A stretch of 64,000 nt of DNA from Phascolomyces articulosus (taxonomy: Eukaryota > Mucoromycota > Mucoromycetes > Mucorales > Lichtheimiaceae): the NCBI GenBank assembly GCA_025677815.1, contig JAIXMP010000001.1, positions 248,001 to 312,000 on the forward strand, read 5' to 3'. A program made the position numbers and the translations under genes. Below, one piece after another: positions 11,592-24,254 of this stretch. How positions within the stretch are numbered: the first letter of the stretch is position 1; each line of letters opens with the position of its first letter. Under the pieces are notes generated by a model. That model saw only the letters and a program-made list of their open reading frames with translations, ran no database searches and was not told where the DNA came from.

Positions 11592-14225
11592 TGAGGGAGT
11601 GGGGAGAGAAATAAAAAAAAAAGAATGAGATGAAAAAGAAAAAGAAGAAAAAGCTATATTACTCTTGGTAGTTAGTAAAAGAACTAAAGAAAAAAAAAGC
11701 TATTTAGTACGCTGAGTTTTGTTTCTTTAGGATTGGTTGCGGGGGAAAGTCAAGAGGGAAAGTAAATAGGTAACACATCAAGAGAGGCTGTGCCCTTTTT
11801 GCTCGGCAAAACGCTAATTAGCCTTGTCTTTTTTATCTAATTGACTCTTTCTCTCTTTTTGTCAGTGCACGATCATTTTTGTGTTTATATTGTCTTGCAG
11901 GATTGTTATTCTATTTTATTACCACTTATGCTCTAGAGGCAATCATTGGGTAGTAATAAAGAATGTACATTTTTGATGATAGGAATCTCTCATCTATAAA
12001 TGTATCATTATTAACAACAAATTTATTTTCTTTTTTTTACACGTTTATTAATAAACTTTACTTGGTACTTTTGATAAACTCTCTTTTTTTTCAGTTTGAA
12101 TAATTTGGTAAGTTGAACCTGGTTCCTGGGATGAAAATGTATAGAATTCGATCCTTGTAAGTATAAAATTACCTCTGAAATCGAAAATGAAGTCATTTAT
12201 ACATATAAAATTCTTGGCTATTTACCATATTAGGAACACTTGTTCTACCTCTTTTTTCTTTTAAGGTTGATGGTGGTACAAAAAAATCATTTGTTTTTTG
12301 TCCATCTTGTTGCACGAGTCATATCAAGGACGCGTCTATCAGTAGGATAAAGAAGTGTGTAGTAGAAAAAGGTTTACGTGATATATTATACTAAGTTATA
12401 TTTTTGATCCATCAATAAAAATACTGGAAATGAAGTAAGGTGGGAAGAAGGGGGAGGGGCTCAGACCACTAGCTAAATTACCCGCAGCAACCCATCTCCC
12501 ACATGATCTATCTTCAAGAAGCATACAAATTGAATGTGAGAAAAACAAATGTTTTATTATGCACTGATGAAATAAAATAACCCTTTTGCAAATCAACCAA
12601 AGGTTTATATATATAACATTTGTTATTAAAGATTGGATACCCTTGTTCTTTTTAAAATGGATAAACATAGAAGAGTAGACCCATGTGTAAAAATATCACT
12701 ATATTAAGAGACATTCATCATAAATTTTTTTTCTGTATGTAGCGCAGTCATCATACATTGCACATATTGTTATTTTAACCTTCTTTATATGATATATGGT
12801 GAATATTGATCCAAGTACACTACATGCATCTTTCAAAGTACGGTATATACATAGTACTATAATTTACAACAACCCCACACACCATCATCATGACTACTTG
12901 GTTATATCTAGACGCAAAAAGAAAACCTCCTTTCCCGGTGTACATAATTTTTGACTGATATTAAAAGTTAAACTACATATAAGCCATAACCTTCTTTTAT
13001 TATCACCAGACAATCTTTCAAAATGCAAATGGTATTGTGTATGATATGCAGATACCAATAATATGTCAATATGGATAATAAGGGTCCGTCATCAGTGATT
13101 AATATGTTTGATTGTTTGTTTATAAAACTGCCATTATTAATGATGGTACGTATTTAATAAACTTATATATTATCATAGCCTCTATCAAACCAAAATATCA
13201 TACCGATAAGAATAATAACAAGTATACGTAAATATATAAAAAGTATATTTCATGTGGAATAAGTTGTAATTCCAATTTACTCCTTAAATTTCGGGAGAGA
13301 GATAGAAAAAACCTTTGATTTTCCTATCGGTTTTTTTTTCTAACTACGTTGTAACTTGACATGTTTAGTAAACCACTTGACATGTTTAGAAACCCTGTAC
13401 CATATAACAAAACACTCTTCTTGTTTTTCTTCAAGCGTATTTTATAAATATGGAATATTAAACCCGATGCAGATCTTTTATCATTTTAATTCACAAACAA
13501 CGATTACCACATGGAAGAGAAATAAAGTCGCCACCAAAAAAAAAAGATTCTTTCTTTCCTAGCCAACAACATCCTTTCATAACGTCTACTTGGTCTCTTA
13601 GTAGAATAGAGAGAGAGAAAATCATTTTTTTTATAACTCAATAAGTTTAAATAACTATCTATCAAAATTTTATTAGTAATAAATAGATGCAAAGGGTGAT
13701 CGCGGTGTGAGATGATTGTCGCCTTTTTTTTTCCCGATTTTATAAGAGGGATCGTCGATACATACATATTCATGTTATATCACGGATGACTGATCTATTC
13801 TATCTTAATACCTCCCCCTAATTGCTGCTTTTCTCTCCTTCTCCCCCCCCTTTTCTTTGCGATCACCCCCTCCCGTATGAAATATTCATATTAAAGTAAT
13901 TAGCTAGTAGATCCCGATCAATGGATTATAAATATATATATCAAATGAGTGATAAGTCTGTTTGGTTTATTTTACGTATGTACATTTTACAAGACGATAT
14001 TACTAATATTATATAAAAACACAATGTTTGAAGAGAAAGAAAAATGAATTTTGTGACGTACATACTACGTAACAAAAGCTAAAAGAGAAAGAGGGAAGGG
14101 GGGTGGGTCAAGTACAGATATTATACTTGTTCTATCTATCGATCATTATAGAAAGAGAAAGGGAGAGAGACACGATAGAGAGATAAGGAGTTTATATGAC
14201 AATGAGGAGCAGAAAGTCAAATGAT
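11592..14225. other. Long intergenic region, no gene seen
   Basis: About 2.6 kb of AT-rich sequence without a frame of convincing complexity on either strand and without recognisable tRNA or rRNA. It contains the divergent-side promoter of the PhoD-like gene (purine-rich leader at 11600-11700) and a GA-rich tract at about 14085-14190. Introns could hide a small gene here, but I found no protein homology by eye. Confidence 0.5.
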
Positions 14226-15774
14226 TTATATGGCAAGACTCAAGACGATATCTTCATCTACGCCATGAATTGATTCTTCTTTTTCTGGTGCTATCCTTGA
14301 TGAAGAAGAAGTATGAGTAGCAGAATGGGAAGTATCTGCAAAATGACCAAACAAATGCCTCAATATGACAATAAAAGATCGTGCATTTTCATCGGCCAAC
14401 AAAGTATCAGCAATATGACATATACAAAGATAAATGTTTCGATACAATGTCGGTAATGAATGCATTCGTTCGTCTTGTTCGTCCCATCCATATACCAAAG
14501 CATCTTCCAAGACAGTCCAATGGTGAACAAAGGCACGATAATCTCTATTTTCTTGTTGCGTTGTCATATCTTGTTCAAGTTGAATGATATATTGTTTTAA
14601 TTCACACATAGCTTGGGCTTGGGATTGAAACCATACAGAATAAGAAGATTCATTGCTTGGTTGTCGCCATCCAGAGATAGAATGAAGGTACACCATGCCT
14701 GATAAAACAGCTAATCGAGGAACAGCAATAAAGGCAATAGGATCCAAATCTTGTATCATGGATGGAAGGATTCTACCACACGATAAGGCTCGATGAAGTG
14801 TTGTGGGTAATAAACGAGTAAATGAATCACTGAATAATTCTTGAGGTAATGGTCGATAGAATTGAATAGGTTGTTCATTTTCCATTGCTGTATCATTCAT
14901 GGATTTCATTGTTATGGAGGAGGATGAAGGTGTTAACAAATCTATCAATGTGGTTGTGGTATCTTGTTCTTTGGGCAACCCAAATACAACACGACTATAA
15001 CATTGATAAAGTAAAGATTCAAAAAGATCCCAATGGCGTAGAAAATCATCCAATCGTGTATGTAATAAATGTGTGGTGGCCAAGATGGAAGCTCGTGTAG
15101 AAAGAAGAGCTTGTTGGCGTGCCACTTTACGTAACATGTCTAAAGATAGACATACACGGTCGGCTAAAGGCTTTAATTCCTCGGTATATTGTTCTAAATG
15201 ACGTACATGATTGTTATTTTTATCATCATGTAATACTTGAGCTGCAAATAAAATAGGTTCTTGTAATCGTTGGCGTACAGCTGTTTTATTGTTGTTGGTG
15301 GAGAAGGGTACGATGGAAGGTGTCTGTTGAATGGCCTTGTGTAACAGCATTAATGTGTCAAGATAAATCATTTGTTGACGATGCACAATGTCAATAAGTA
15401 AATGGGGATCTTGCTCCTTATTCGTGGGATCGTGGATTTGACGTATACTGTCAATCCATTGTTCATCTTTATTTGGGGAGAAAAAAAAAAGAAAAGCAAT
15501 CATTAGGATAGCTCCTTTTATCTGTCATTTCAAAATAATATAGCTTACCAGCATGAAATAAAAGTGATAATAAATTATCACGTTGAAGTTTTGGCACCTT
15601 GTCACCTGGACGAAGGGACCAAGTTTTGATAGAATCAAAGACAGAATTTGGTATACAATTCTGTTGTTTATCCTCTTGTTCATTAAGATTGGATATAATA
15701 GAAGATTTATTCTTATTGTTGGATGTTGGATGATGAAGAGCAAGTCGAATTGTATAAAGTAAGAGCGCATCCAT
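14226..15774 (-). CDS. Lst2-like protein (lateral signalling target 2 family) lacking a FYVE finger
   Basis: Two exons, 15774-15549 and 15466-14226, give 488 aa. The opening (KVPKLQRDNLLSLLFHADEQWIDSIRQIHDP) and the block LPTTLHRALSCGRILPSMIQ / DLDPIAFIAVPRLAVLSGMVYL resemble the N-terminal helical region of Lst2/ZFYVE28. That protein regulates endosomal receptor traffic and is normally followed by a FYVE zinc finger. Here the protein stops after a Ser-rich tail with no Cys-rich finger, and none is readable downstream. Either the finger has been lost or this is a shorter fungal form. Family assignment is by eye and moderate. Confidence 0.6.
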
Positions 15775-16357
15775 GATGGAAAAGTAATTGAAATAAAAAA
15801 AAAAGAAGGTGAAAGAAGATAAGAAAATAAAAAAAAAAAAGTAGAAAAAGAAAGTTTTATATATAAATTGAATAAAATTCAATCCAATTATTATGAACGT
15901 AGTAATAGTAATTTATAGACAAGGGGAGAAAAAGTACAAAAGGCCGGTAACTTTCTATATTTAACCAATAAGGGGAAAAAGATGAGAGAGTGAAATAAAA
16001 AACCTTATTCCCCCTTGCTTTTTTCTTCCCTTTTCCCTTTCTTTTTCTCACACACACGTCGATCCATTCGTTTGAATGTGAATAAATAAGAACAACAAAA
16101 TGCATGCAAATGCAGTTTTACACTTATAAAAAAATATCACCCCAAGTTTTGTAAACTTTATTAGAGTTGAAGATCCTCTTCGTTTTGTTCAAGGTGTCTA
16201 TGCAATCTCTATATTTATATATATAATAAAAAAATAATAATAATAAGGATAAAACACAAGATCGACGCCCAACAAAAAAAAAAAGGACCACATCTCTCCC
16301 CACTCCCCTTGAGTTGATTAATTTACACATATCTCATACAGAAACAAAAACAATCCC
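15775..16357. other. Intergenic, A/T and pyrimidine tracts
   Basis: Contains the 5' leader of the Lst2-like gene (on the minus strand a T-rich tract upstream of its ATG) and the 3' end of the next minus-strand gene. A possible tiny terminal coding exon of that gene lies at about 16319-16333. Nothing else was seen. Confidence 0.45.
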
Positions 16358-19233
16358 TCACATCATACACACACACTTTGCTCTTACATTGCATAATAGA
16401 TGTGTCTTTTTTATATTTACCTGAATATGTGAATCATCCATATGTTCTCTACCTGCCAGCTCCACCAGTCGATCCACAAAGGTTAATACGGAACGTTGCA
16501 TATAGATAAGTGACGTTTCTGGATTCATCATAATATTACCTTGACGCGTAATTGGATGGGTAATATGATGACTACGTGAAGTTTCAATCACAGATAATGC
16601 ACGCACGGTAATTTCAACAAGGGTAGATGCCAAGTTTTCTAAAACATTCAAAGATTCTGTATCAAACGGTATAAAACGAGTCTCTTCTTCTTGTTCCAAG
16701 TCTTGACTAACGCCATCGGGTAATAAGAATGTAGAAGATGCTGAAACTTCTTGTAATGTTTGTAATGATGTCAATATTTGTACAACACCATCCATCCATT
16801 GCATAAGCCGGATATCCACCCGTGCCGTTGTGATTGTTCCCATTGACGACGCACAAGTCAATGGTCTTGTGGTGGTATGATTATTTGTATTTGTATTTGT
16901 TGTGTTGGTTTGAGCGGCCGTATTTGTATTTGTTGCAGAAGTAAAATGAGGTGGAGTTGTCGTACTACTAGTAGTACTTGCTGGAGTATTAGGAGGAGTA
17001 GATGTTGCAGATATATTTGTATTTGTTGTTGTTGATGATGATGTTGATGATGTTGCAGTTGCTGTATTGATCATCTTGACATCCACCATCGTTTTTAACG
17101 AAGATAAAGAAGACGAAGATGACCCATGTTTGTTCACCTGTTGTTGTTGTTGTTGTAAAGTTTCTCTTAAAAACTCTAAATTTTCAGACGCCCATTGGCC
17201 ATAAATAGTGGTGAGAATTCTACAACCATATATCAATTTACGTGATGGTAACCCAATAAAAGAAATGACAGATGCAATAAATTCAACCCCATTTTGTATC
17301 GATTCCATTAACTTAAAAATAAAATTTGTTTTGTTTTAGTCAGTTAATAATAACAAATAAGACCCGTTTTTTTTCACTCTCATCTCTCTCTCTCCCCCCC
17401 CCAACCTTTCTTTCCCTTTTTTTGTTGTTGTTGAAAGTGTTAAACGGAAATAAAAAAAAATGATAACTCACCTTATCACCTTCAGGATGATGTAAAAGTT
17501 CTCTCATATCCGTCACCAGACTTTGTAATTTTGAACATTCTGTATCAAGTTCACTGATGAGACCAATACAAAGATTATAAAACCATCCTTTGACGGTAGC
17601 AATCAGGTGTTCATCGACAGGCATCCCCATTGTTTTCCATCCTAATCCATTTTGTATCAGATTATCTCCATAAAGTGCCACTTTGGATTCTAATATGGAT
17701 TGTAAACTTTGAATATCCGATAATAAATCACTTGTACGTGGAATTGCTTGAGAGATAAGTTCTTTCATATCTTCAATCGACTATTTATTTGTTTGTGATT
17801 GAGTCCAATGAATCCTTTTTTTCATTTGTTTCCCTTACTACCATCATTATCATAGAAAAGTTGAACTCACCTGAACATATGAAGAAACTTTATTAATATG
17901 TCCTTCAAACATTCGCCATTCCGGATAGATATCCTATTTTTATTTTATTTTATTTTTGTTATAAACATACTTTTTTTAGACTTTACCATCTTGTATTTCT
18001 TTATCCGAACAAATCACTTTTTTTTTCCTTTCTACCCCACCTTTTTTGAAACGCTAGAGTTTATTTTTCTTTTTTAGTGTGTGAAATATATATATATATA
18101 TATACTTACTTCAAAAGCAATAGAATGATCACCACTTAATTCATTGACAATTTTTAATATATGTTCCAAATTTTCTTTAATTAATTGAAATCGTTGATCG
18201 TTTGTTTTTGTATAATCCGTCGCATCCATATGAGTCAAATAATGATGTAACTGATTTTGTTTTTCATGAAATGCTTGTCGATAATCAAGAATATTCAAGT
18301 TTTGTCGTTGTGCTTGTTGTTTTAACCATTGATCGAAATCCATGGCCATTTTGGTATTCGATGCTGGTGGTAATTGTTGTAATTGAGGGGGTTGATGTAG
18401 TTGACCCAAGATGGTGGTACTTTTACGAATAGGTCTTTTATAAATACGAGGAGGGATCGGTTTATTGATACTATTATTGTTATTATTATTATTATTGGTA
18501 TCCATATCTACATCGTCAGGTGTACCAAAACTACTAGGTGTTGCCAATGGTGGTCGATTGTTTTCATGATCAGTCATGGATAAATGACGTGCTATATCAT
18601 TAGCCAAACTACTGGATATTCGTTGCATCTTGCGATCGCGTACATTATCTGAAAAGTTGCTGCGCTTTCGTTTCGTAATCATATACGAGCCATTACTGTT
18701 GTTATTGACAGATCGTGTTAATTGCTGTTGCTGTTGTTGTTGTGATTGGAATCCTATTAATTTTATTTTATTTTTATTTTATTTTTTATAAATGTGAGTT
18801 TCATTATGCATAACATAGATTGGGAAAGGTTGGGGGGTCTCATTGGTAATTTGACATTACTAATACTGCCAATCCATTATCGACATAAAACACCTTGAAT
18901 AATAATAATGATAATAAAAAACTCAATTACCAGATCGTAAAATATGAGTAGATTTGCCATGATAATGTTTTTGTAAACCTAATCGTTTATGTGACGTAAT
19001 ACCTTTGTTTTGAATATCAAAGCTATCCTCTAAAGTAGAAGTTTTAGATTTCAACTGACACTTTGACACTTGAGGATCTCGATCGTCCTTTTTTTTTCTT
19101 CTATATGAATTATATAGAAAGTTTTCAAATGCTGATAATACCTACCAAGTAATCCAAGTATGGTTTTAACACAATTTTCCCAAATCGAAGCTTCATTACG
19201 TATAGACGGATCCCACATGGCACGATCGTTCAT
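16358..19233 (-). CDS. Unrecognised multi-exon helical protein
   Basis: Minus-strand exons chain in phase: 19233 to about 19153, about 19067-18931, about 18753-18111, about 17935-17873, about 17780-17473, then about 17309-16421. The start is MNDRAMWDPSIRNEASIWENC. Gln and Asn runs and a basic patch (MITKRKRSNF) follow. A long helical region then carries WLKQQAQRQNLNILDYRQAFHEKQ, DIYPEWRMFEGHINKVSSYVQ, GLGWKTMGMPVDEHLIATVKGW and LISELDTECSKLQSLVTDMREL. A Thr/Asn-rich spacer precedes a last helical block ending MQRSVLTFVDRLVELAGREHMDD. The layout is loosely like a KAR9-type cortical/microtubule adaptor, but this is not established. The 3' end is uncertain: it either reads to the stop at 16358 or splices at a GTAAAT donor near 16420 to a tiny exon. 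Confidence 0.6.
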
Positions 19234-20440
19234 TACAGGCGTTTTAAGTTTTCAGAAAAAAAAAAAGTAATGTTCATACCGGAGAGCGGTCTTTTTAATT
19301 TTTATTTCGGGCATCATTGGAAAACGGGTGGTACAAAAATAGCAAATCTACCAATCTTTTTTATGCGAATTGTTTGGCAAAGGACAAAAGTGTGTTGCCG
19401 TTGGATAGGAATATGAAGTATGTTTATTTGGATCGATTGATAAAAATTTTTAGGGATGGATGTAAAGAAAGTTTATTATTAATTATGAAATAATATATAA
19501 GAGTCATAAATATATATATATATATATATATATTTAGTTTAGCAGACAATTATAGTAGCATGATGACTGGCATATGAAATAATTTTTTATATAGGAAAAG
19601 AAAAAGGATAAAAAAAAGTGTGTTGTATATATATATTTTATAGTAACTTACTAATTAGCATATATTAGTACAAAATCCAATAATCCGACATAGCGGGGAT
19701 AAGTAAATCAATCACTTAAGCAAAAGAACAATAATAAAATGAAAAATGATCTGGTGATGATAAAAGAAAAGAGTAATAGTTATTTATGATAATAATAATC
19801 AAGGTATATATATATATAGATAGATAGATAGATGGAATAATCAGATATAGTAAGGAAAGTATATATATATCTTTGACTAACCAACATTATGTCACTTTAT
19901 AAAAAAAAAGCAGCATGATGACAATTCCAGAAAATCATAATTATAATTCACACACACACACATGAAGTGAATGTCCGAACTTGTATAATAAATTTTGGCT
20001 ATTATAGTAAAGATATATAAATATATATAAATATATCTCTCTTATTGTTATTAATCATACAATCACACATTCACTGATGTTTCACACTATAGTCACATAT
20101 ATACTCCTAATAAAAATAAATCGTTCAATAAGAGAGAGAAAGAGAGAATAATAAGTAATAAATTATATAATAACTAATAACTAAAATATAATAATAAATA
20201 AATAATAATAATAACAATAATAATAAATTCTATTCTTAAAATCAGCTATTTTCTTTCTTGTTCTTCCCTTTTCTCTTTTCTCTTTTTTTCTTTTTCTTCT
20301 TCTTTCCTCTCTCCACCCCCCTTTTTTTTTCTTTTCAGTGGCGCCCTTTTTATATATATATATATATACATAATACATATATATTTATATTTATTATTAT
20401 AATAATAGTAATAATACATTTTTTTTTATCTATTGGGTTC
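19234..20440. other. Intergenic region rich in microsatellites
   Basis: Holds (AT)n at about 19508-19534, a short GATA run at about 19818-19834, (AC)n at about 19950-19960 and AAT-type repeats at about 20185-20228. A pyrimidine-rich tract (20250-20340) precedes the next gene. Frames here translate to low-complexity residues only. It probably contains both promoters of the divergent gene pair on either side. Confidence 0.6.
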
Positions 20441-20700
20441 ATGAATCTCTCTGAACTTATTCATCGGTCTGCAGACGATAGTTCATCGGTCGTCCATTCT
20501 ACTTATGACCACCACCATACTCACCATATTCCATTTCAACAAAGTCCAACTACTACAACCACAGATGCCATGCAACTTTATAATAACGAAGTTTTAGACT
20601 CTTCTCGTTTTGTAACAACAAAGAATAACGATGAAGCCATCTATAGTCCTTCCAAAGTAAGTTATTTGGTGGGATGGCAATAAAGTTATATAAATTCTCT

Positions 20701-20734
<34 letters not shown>

Positions 20735-22937
20735 CTATTTCATTCATGTTTTAGCCTTTACCAATGTCAAGTCCAACCACAAGTAGTAGTAGTTGGCATT
20801 ATAATTCAACCATGGGAGAAAGTTCACGTTCACCTTATGCAAGTACATTATCGGACCAATCGGATCGACCTCGATTACTATTACCTGATTCACCACCAGT
20901 TGCTTCGACTAATACCATTACTTCTACTGGTAATAATACGGCTCCTCTTTCTTCATTACCTCCACCTCCTCCTCTTTCCACTCTTCCCCCTTCCACCACT
21001 TCTTCTACCCTACTTCCTTCTTCTGGTTCTAACCATACAACCACAACAACACAAACAACAACTACAGCCACAGAAAATAATAGTACCATGTTGATAACAA
21101 GGGGAACTACAGGAACAGGAGTTCTTATAAGAGGGGATACACCTGCGAGCACGGACTCACCTGCATCACCTATCCCTATGGATCGTTCTTCCTCATCATC
21201 ACCACCACCTCGTTTCACCACTCATAATACATCATCACCTGAATTTCATCAGCATCAACAACAACGCCATCTTAGTACAACAGAGCACCATCATCACGAC
21301 GATAATTCTATTGCCAATCTATATGCACGAAAAAATAACAATCAAGCTCCTATACTCACGATTACGGGTGAAACGGTAACAAAAGATAATATTGAAGAAG
21401 GTTATGTTCAATTTGTCCTTCATCATGATCCACAATCCATCAATGATAGTATTGAAAGTTTAATGTATGTGAAACGTAAATTTTCATCAGTACCAAAAAC
21501 GGGTGATTTATCGTATACGACATGGGATGTATTTACTTTGGTCAAGAAACTTCATAATCAACAGGTAAAAAAAGTAAAAAAAAAAAATAAATAAAGGGGG
21601 GTGAGTTTTTTTTGAAAAAAAAAAAAAAAAAGTAAAAAAAAGCTAAATCATTGATAATAATATGTATGATTTAGATTAAAAATTGGTCACAATTGGTTGG
21701 ACAACTTGGATTATCTGATATGACAGGACGACCTCAATTTGCACAACGCGTCAAACGATGGATGCGAAAATATAGAATTGATTGTTATTTTGATTATCTT
21801 TTGGGGAATGCCTATAATTTCCATGCACCGGATGAAAAAAATACGGGATGTTTGCAAATGGGGAATTATCAAAAACGAAATAAAACGTCTTCTGGTAAAG
21901 GAGGAAATAATGGGACACCTCCCATTCATTCCCTCAGCAACACAAACGATGAAACGGATTCAGTGAAATCATCTGGCTCAGCACATCTTTTTTCTTCTCC
22001 CAGTGGAGGACATGGTCGAACAAGGAAACGGTCACGTTACTATTTACTGACGGATGAAGATGATGATGATGAAGAAGATGAAGAGGAGAATCGTACCACG
22101 GATGATGATGAAGAACAAGAACGACGGAGTACACCTATTGTCCTTGCTGGAAGTAGAAAAAGAGCTCGTTTATCACCTCATCAACATGTGAATACAGAAA
22201 GTTTACGATTTTCAAAAACATTACATGATCATCGATTATCTGAATTGGAAAATGATCATGATGAAGAGGAGGATGACGATGCACATCGACATCGTGACAG
22301 CAATGATTCAGAAGATCAAGATCATCAACCTATACGTCATGAAAATAATAATAACGATGAGGACGAGGAAGATATGATGGATGACAACAACAACAACAAT
22401 AATAATAATGAAGATGATGAAATGGAAGAAGGGGATGAAGAAGATGAATTAGCGTCCACGTCCTCATCATCCACTATATCACAACATCATCATAGACTTA
22501 ATTTCAACTCCATCCATGCTACATTAATAACAACTCAACATTCTAATGCTAATACAACTACTGATACTAATACAACTACAACTATACCATCATTATTAAA
22601 CAATACAACAACGGCTGGACCGTCTTCTTCTTCTATATCACGATTACCACCTTCCTCCACCGCAACAACATCTACTTGTTTCAACTGTACACAAATGCAA
22701 GGCACTGTGGATTCATTACAAAATGATATAACGTTATTAAAAGAACAAGTGGCAACGTTACAAAACAGATTGGATCAAGAAATTCAAAGCAAACACACTA
22801 TGGAAAAACAATTGGCAAGGTTTGAAAATATGTGTAGTCATTATGACAAATGGCGTACACAATTGGCAGCTCAATTACTTCAAAATCCTTTTCGTTCAGA
22901 TCCTTTGGATGTATCAAATAATAATAATAACAACTAA
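20441..22937 (+). CDS. ARS-binding protein 2 (ABP2)-like DNA-binding protein
   Basis: Three exons (20441-20656, 20755-21564, 21675-22937) give 762 aa. After a Ser/Thr/Pro-rich N terminus, a conserved block spans about residues 270-400. It runs from QAPILTITGETVTKDNIEEG and WDVFTLVKKLHNQQIKNWSQ to LVGQLGLSDMTGRPQFAQRV and KRWMRKYRIDCYFDYLLGNA. This order resembles the ABP2 domain described from the fission yeast replication-origin-binding protein Abp2. A nuclear-type basic segment (RTRKRSRYY), long Asp/Glu and Asn runs, then a leucine-type coiled coil (SLQNDITLLKEQVATLQNRL) close the protein, consistent with dimerisation. A role at AT-rich DNA is inference. Confidence 0.65.
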
Positions 22938-23361
22938 TCATCATACATCCCTCCTTTCACAAACTCACTTTCTTTCCCTCCTTTTTCCCTTTCCATTTAT
23001 CATCCATCATCATCAGCATCAGTATTATTATTATTATTATCCTTTTTTTTTTCCTTTTTCAACATATTTATATATAATATATAACCCGTTTGTACATATA
23101 GTATTATTATTATTATTATTATTATTATCTAAGATCGTATTTCCCCCTCCCCTTTTTTTCTTTCTTTCTTTGTTTTACTATCAAAAAAACCTTCTTTTTT
23201 CCTTGCTCCATTCAAGATTATTATTATCAATATTTTGTACTTTTTCTCTCTCTCTCTCGTTTCTTCTTCTTTTTTTCCCCCATTCCACTTACAATTAACT
23301 CCACTCCACCATACGTACAACAATCAATCAATCAACTTACAAAGGTATCAATTTTTGAATT

Positions 23362-23396
<35 letters not shown>

Positions 23397-24254
23397 CTTT
23401 TTAACTTTTTAGTCACATTCTGTATCATATATATAATCATGGTGGCAAAAAAAAAAAAAAACGTGGGATTTTTTTTATTGTTTCACTTCAACACGTGCAA
23501 AATAAACTATGTAAAAAAAAGATATATACAAAAAAAAATGTATTTTTTTTTATATCAACGTGTTACCATATGAGGCATAGTCCTTCAAAAAAAAAGTGGT
23601 CAATAACTGTATTATCTAATCATGAATATAATTCTAAATATATTAAAAAAAATATACTTATTAGTTGACGATAAATTTAAAGATGAAAAAGATAATGATG
23701 ATGATGGGTGACTTACTATAAAAGTGATTTTCCCATGCTTACTACTCAATATAAATGTACAAATTAGTAAAAGTTTACTTTGTTCCCTTAAGAAATTTTA
23801 TTTTTCATTCGTTTCATATCCCTTTTTTTTTTCTTGACAACCTTTTTTTTTTCTCCTTTTTTTTCGGATATATGTCATCATGATGATATATATATATATA
23901 TATATGTACAACTTTATTTTTATACATTTTACAAAAAGATAAAGGGAAATCATCATCTCATCAATAATAAAGATAGTGTTCATAATAATAGAGTCAATGA
24001 AAAAAAATCTGTGTACGGGAAAAGAAGGATGGATAGGATCAGATATAAATTAAATTTTTATGTAGATATAACGGATAATATTCAATAAAAAAGAATGGGA
24101 GTGATATTTTTTTTTGGGGGGAGGAAGGAAAGGAAACGGTATATATAGAATAATAGGGTATAGAATGATGATGATGAATGAGAGGAAAGGGGTGTATTAG
24201 TAATTATATATTTATATTAATATGAATTGTTATGGTACAAATGTTGGTATTGTG
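22938..24254. other. Convergent intergenic region with microsatellites
   Basis: Trinucleotide ATT runs (about 23025-23040, 23102-23128), (TA)n at about 23369-23396 and 23887-23905, and polypyrimidine blocks dominate. Open frames are low complexity (Phe/Leu/Ser/Tyr). It lies between two converging genes and probably contains their 3' ends. No gene seen. Confidence 0.6.

Noticed and set aside
12396..12668. 90-codon minus-strand frame in the long intergenic region
   Set aside because: No domain-like composition, no promoter or splice context, and no recognisable similarity.
20835..21221. 128-codon minus-strand frame opposite the ABP2-like gene
   Set aside because: Antisense shadow of the Ser/Thr/Pro-rich N terminus of the real gene.
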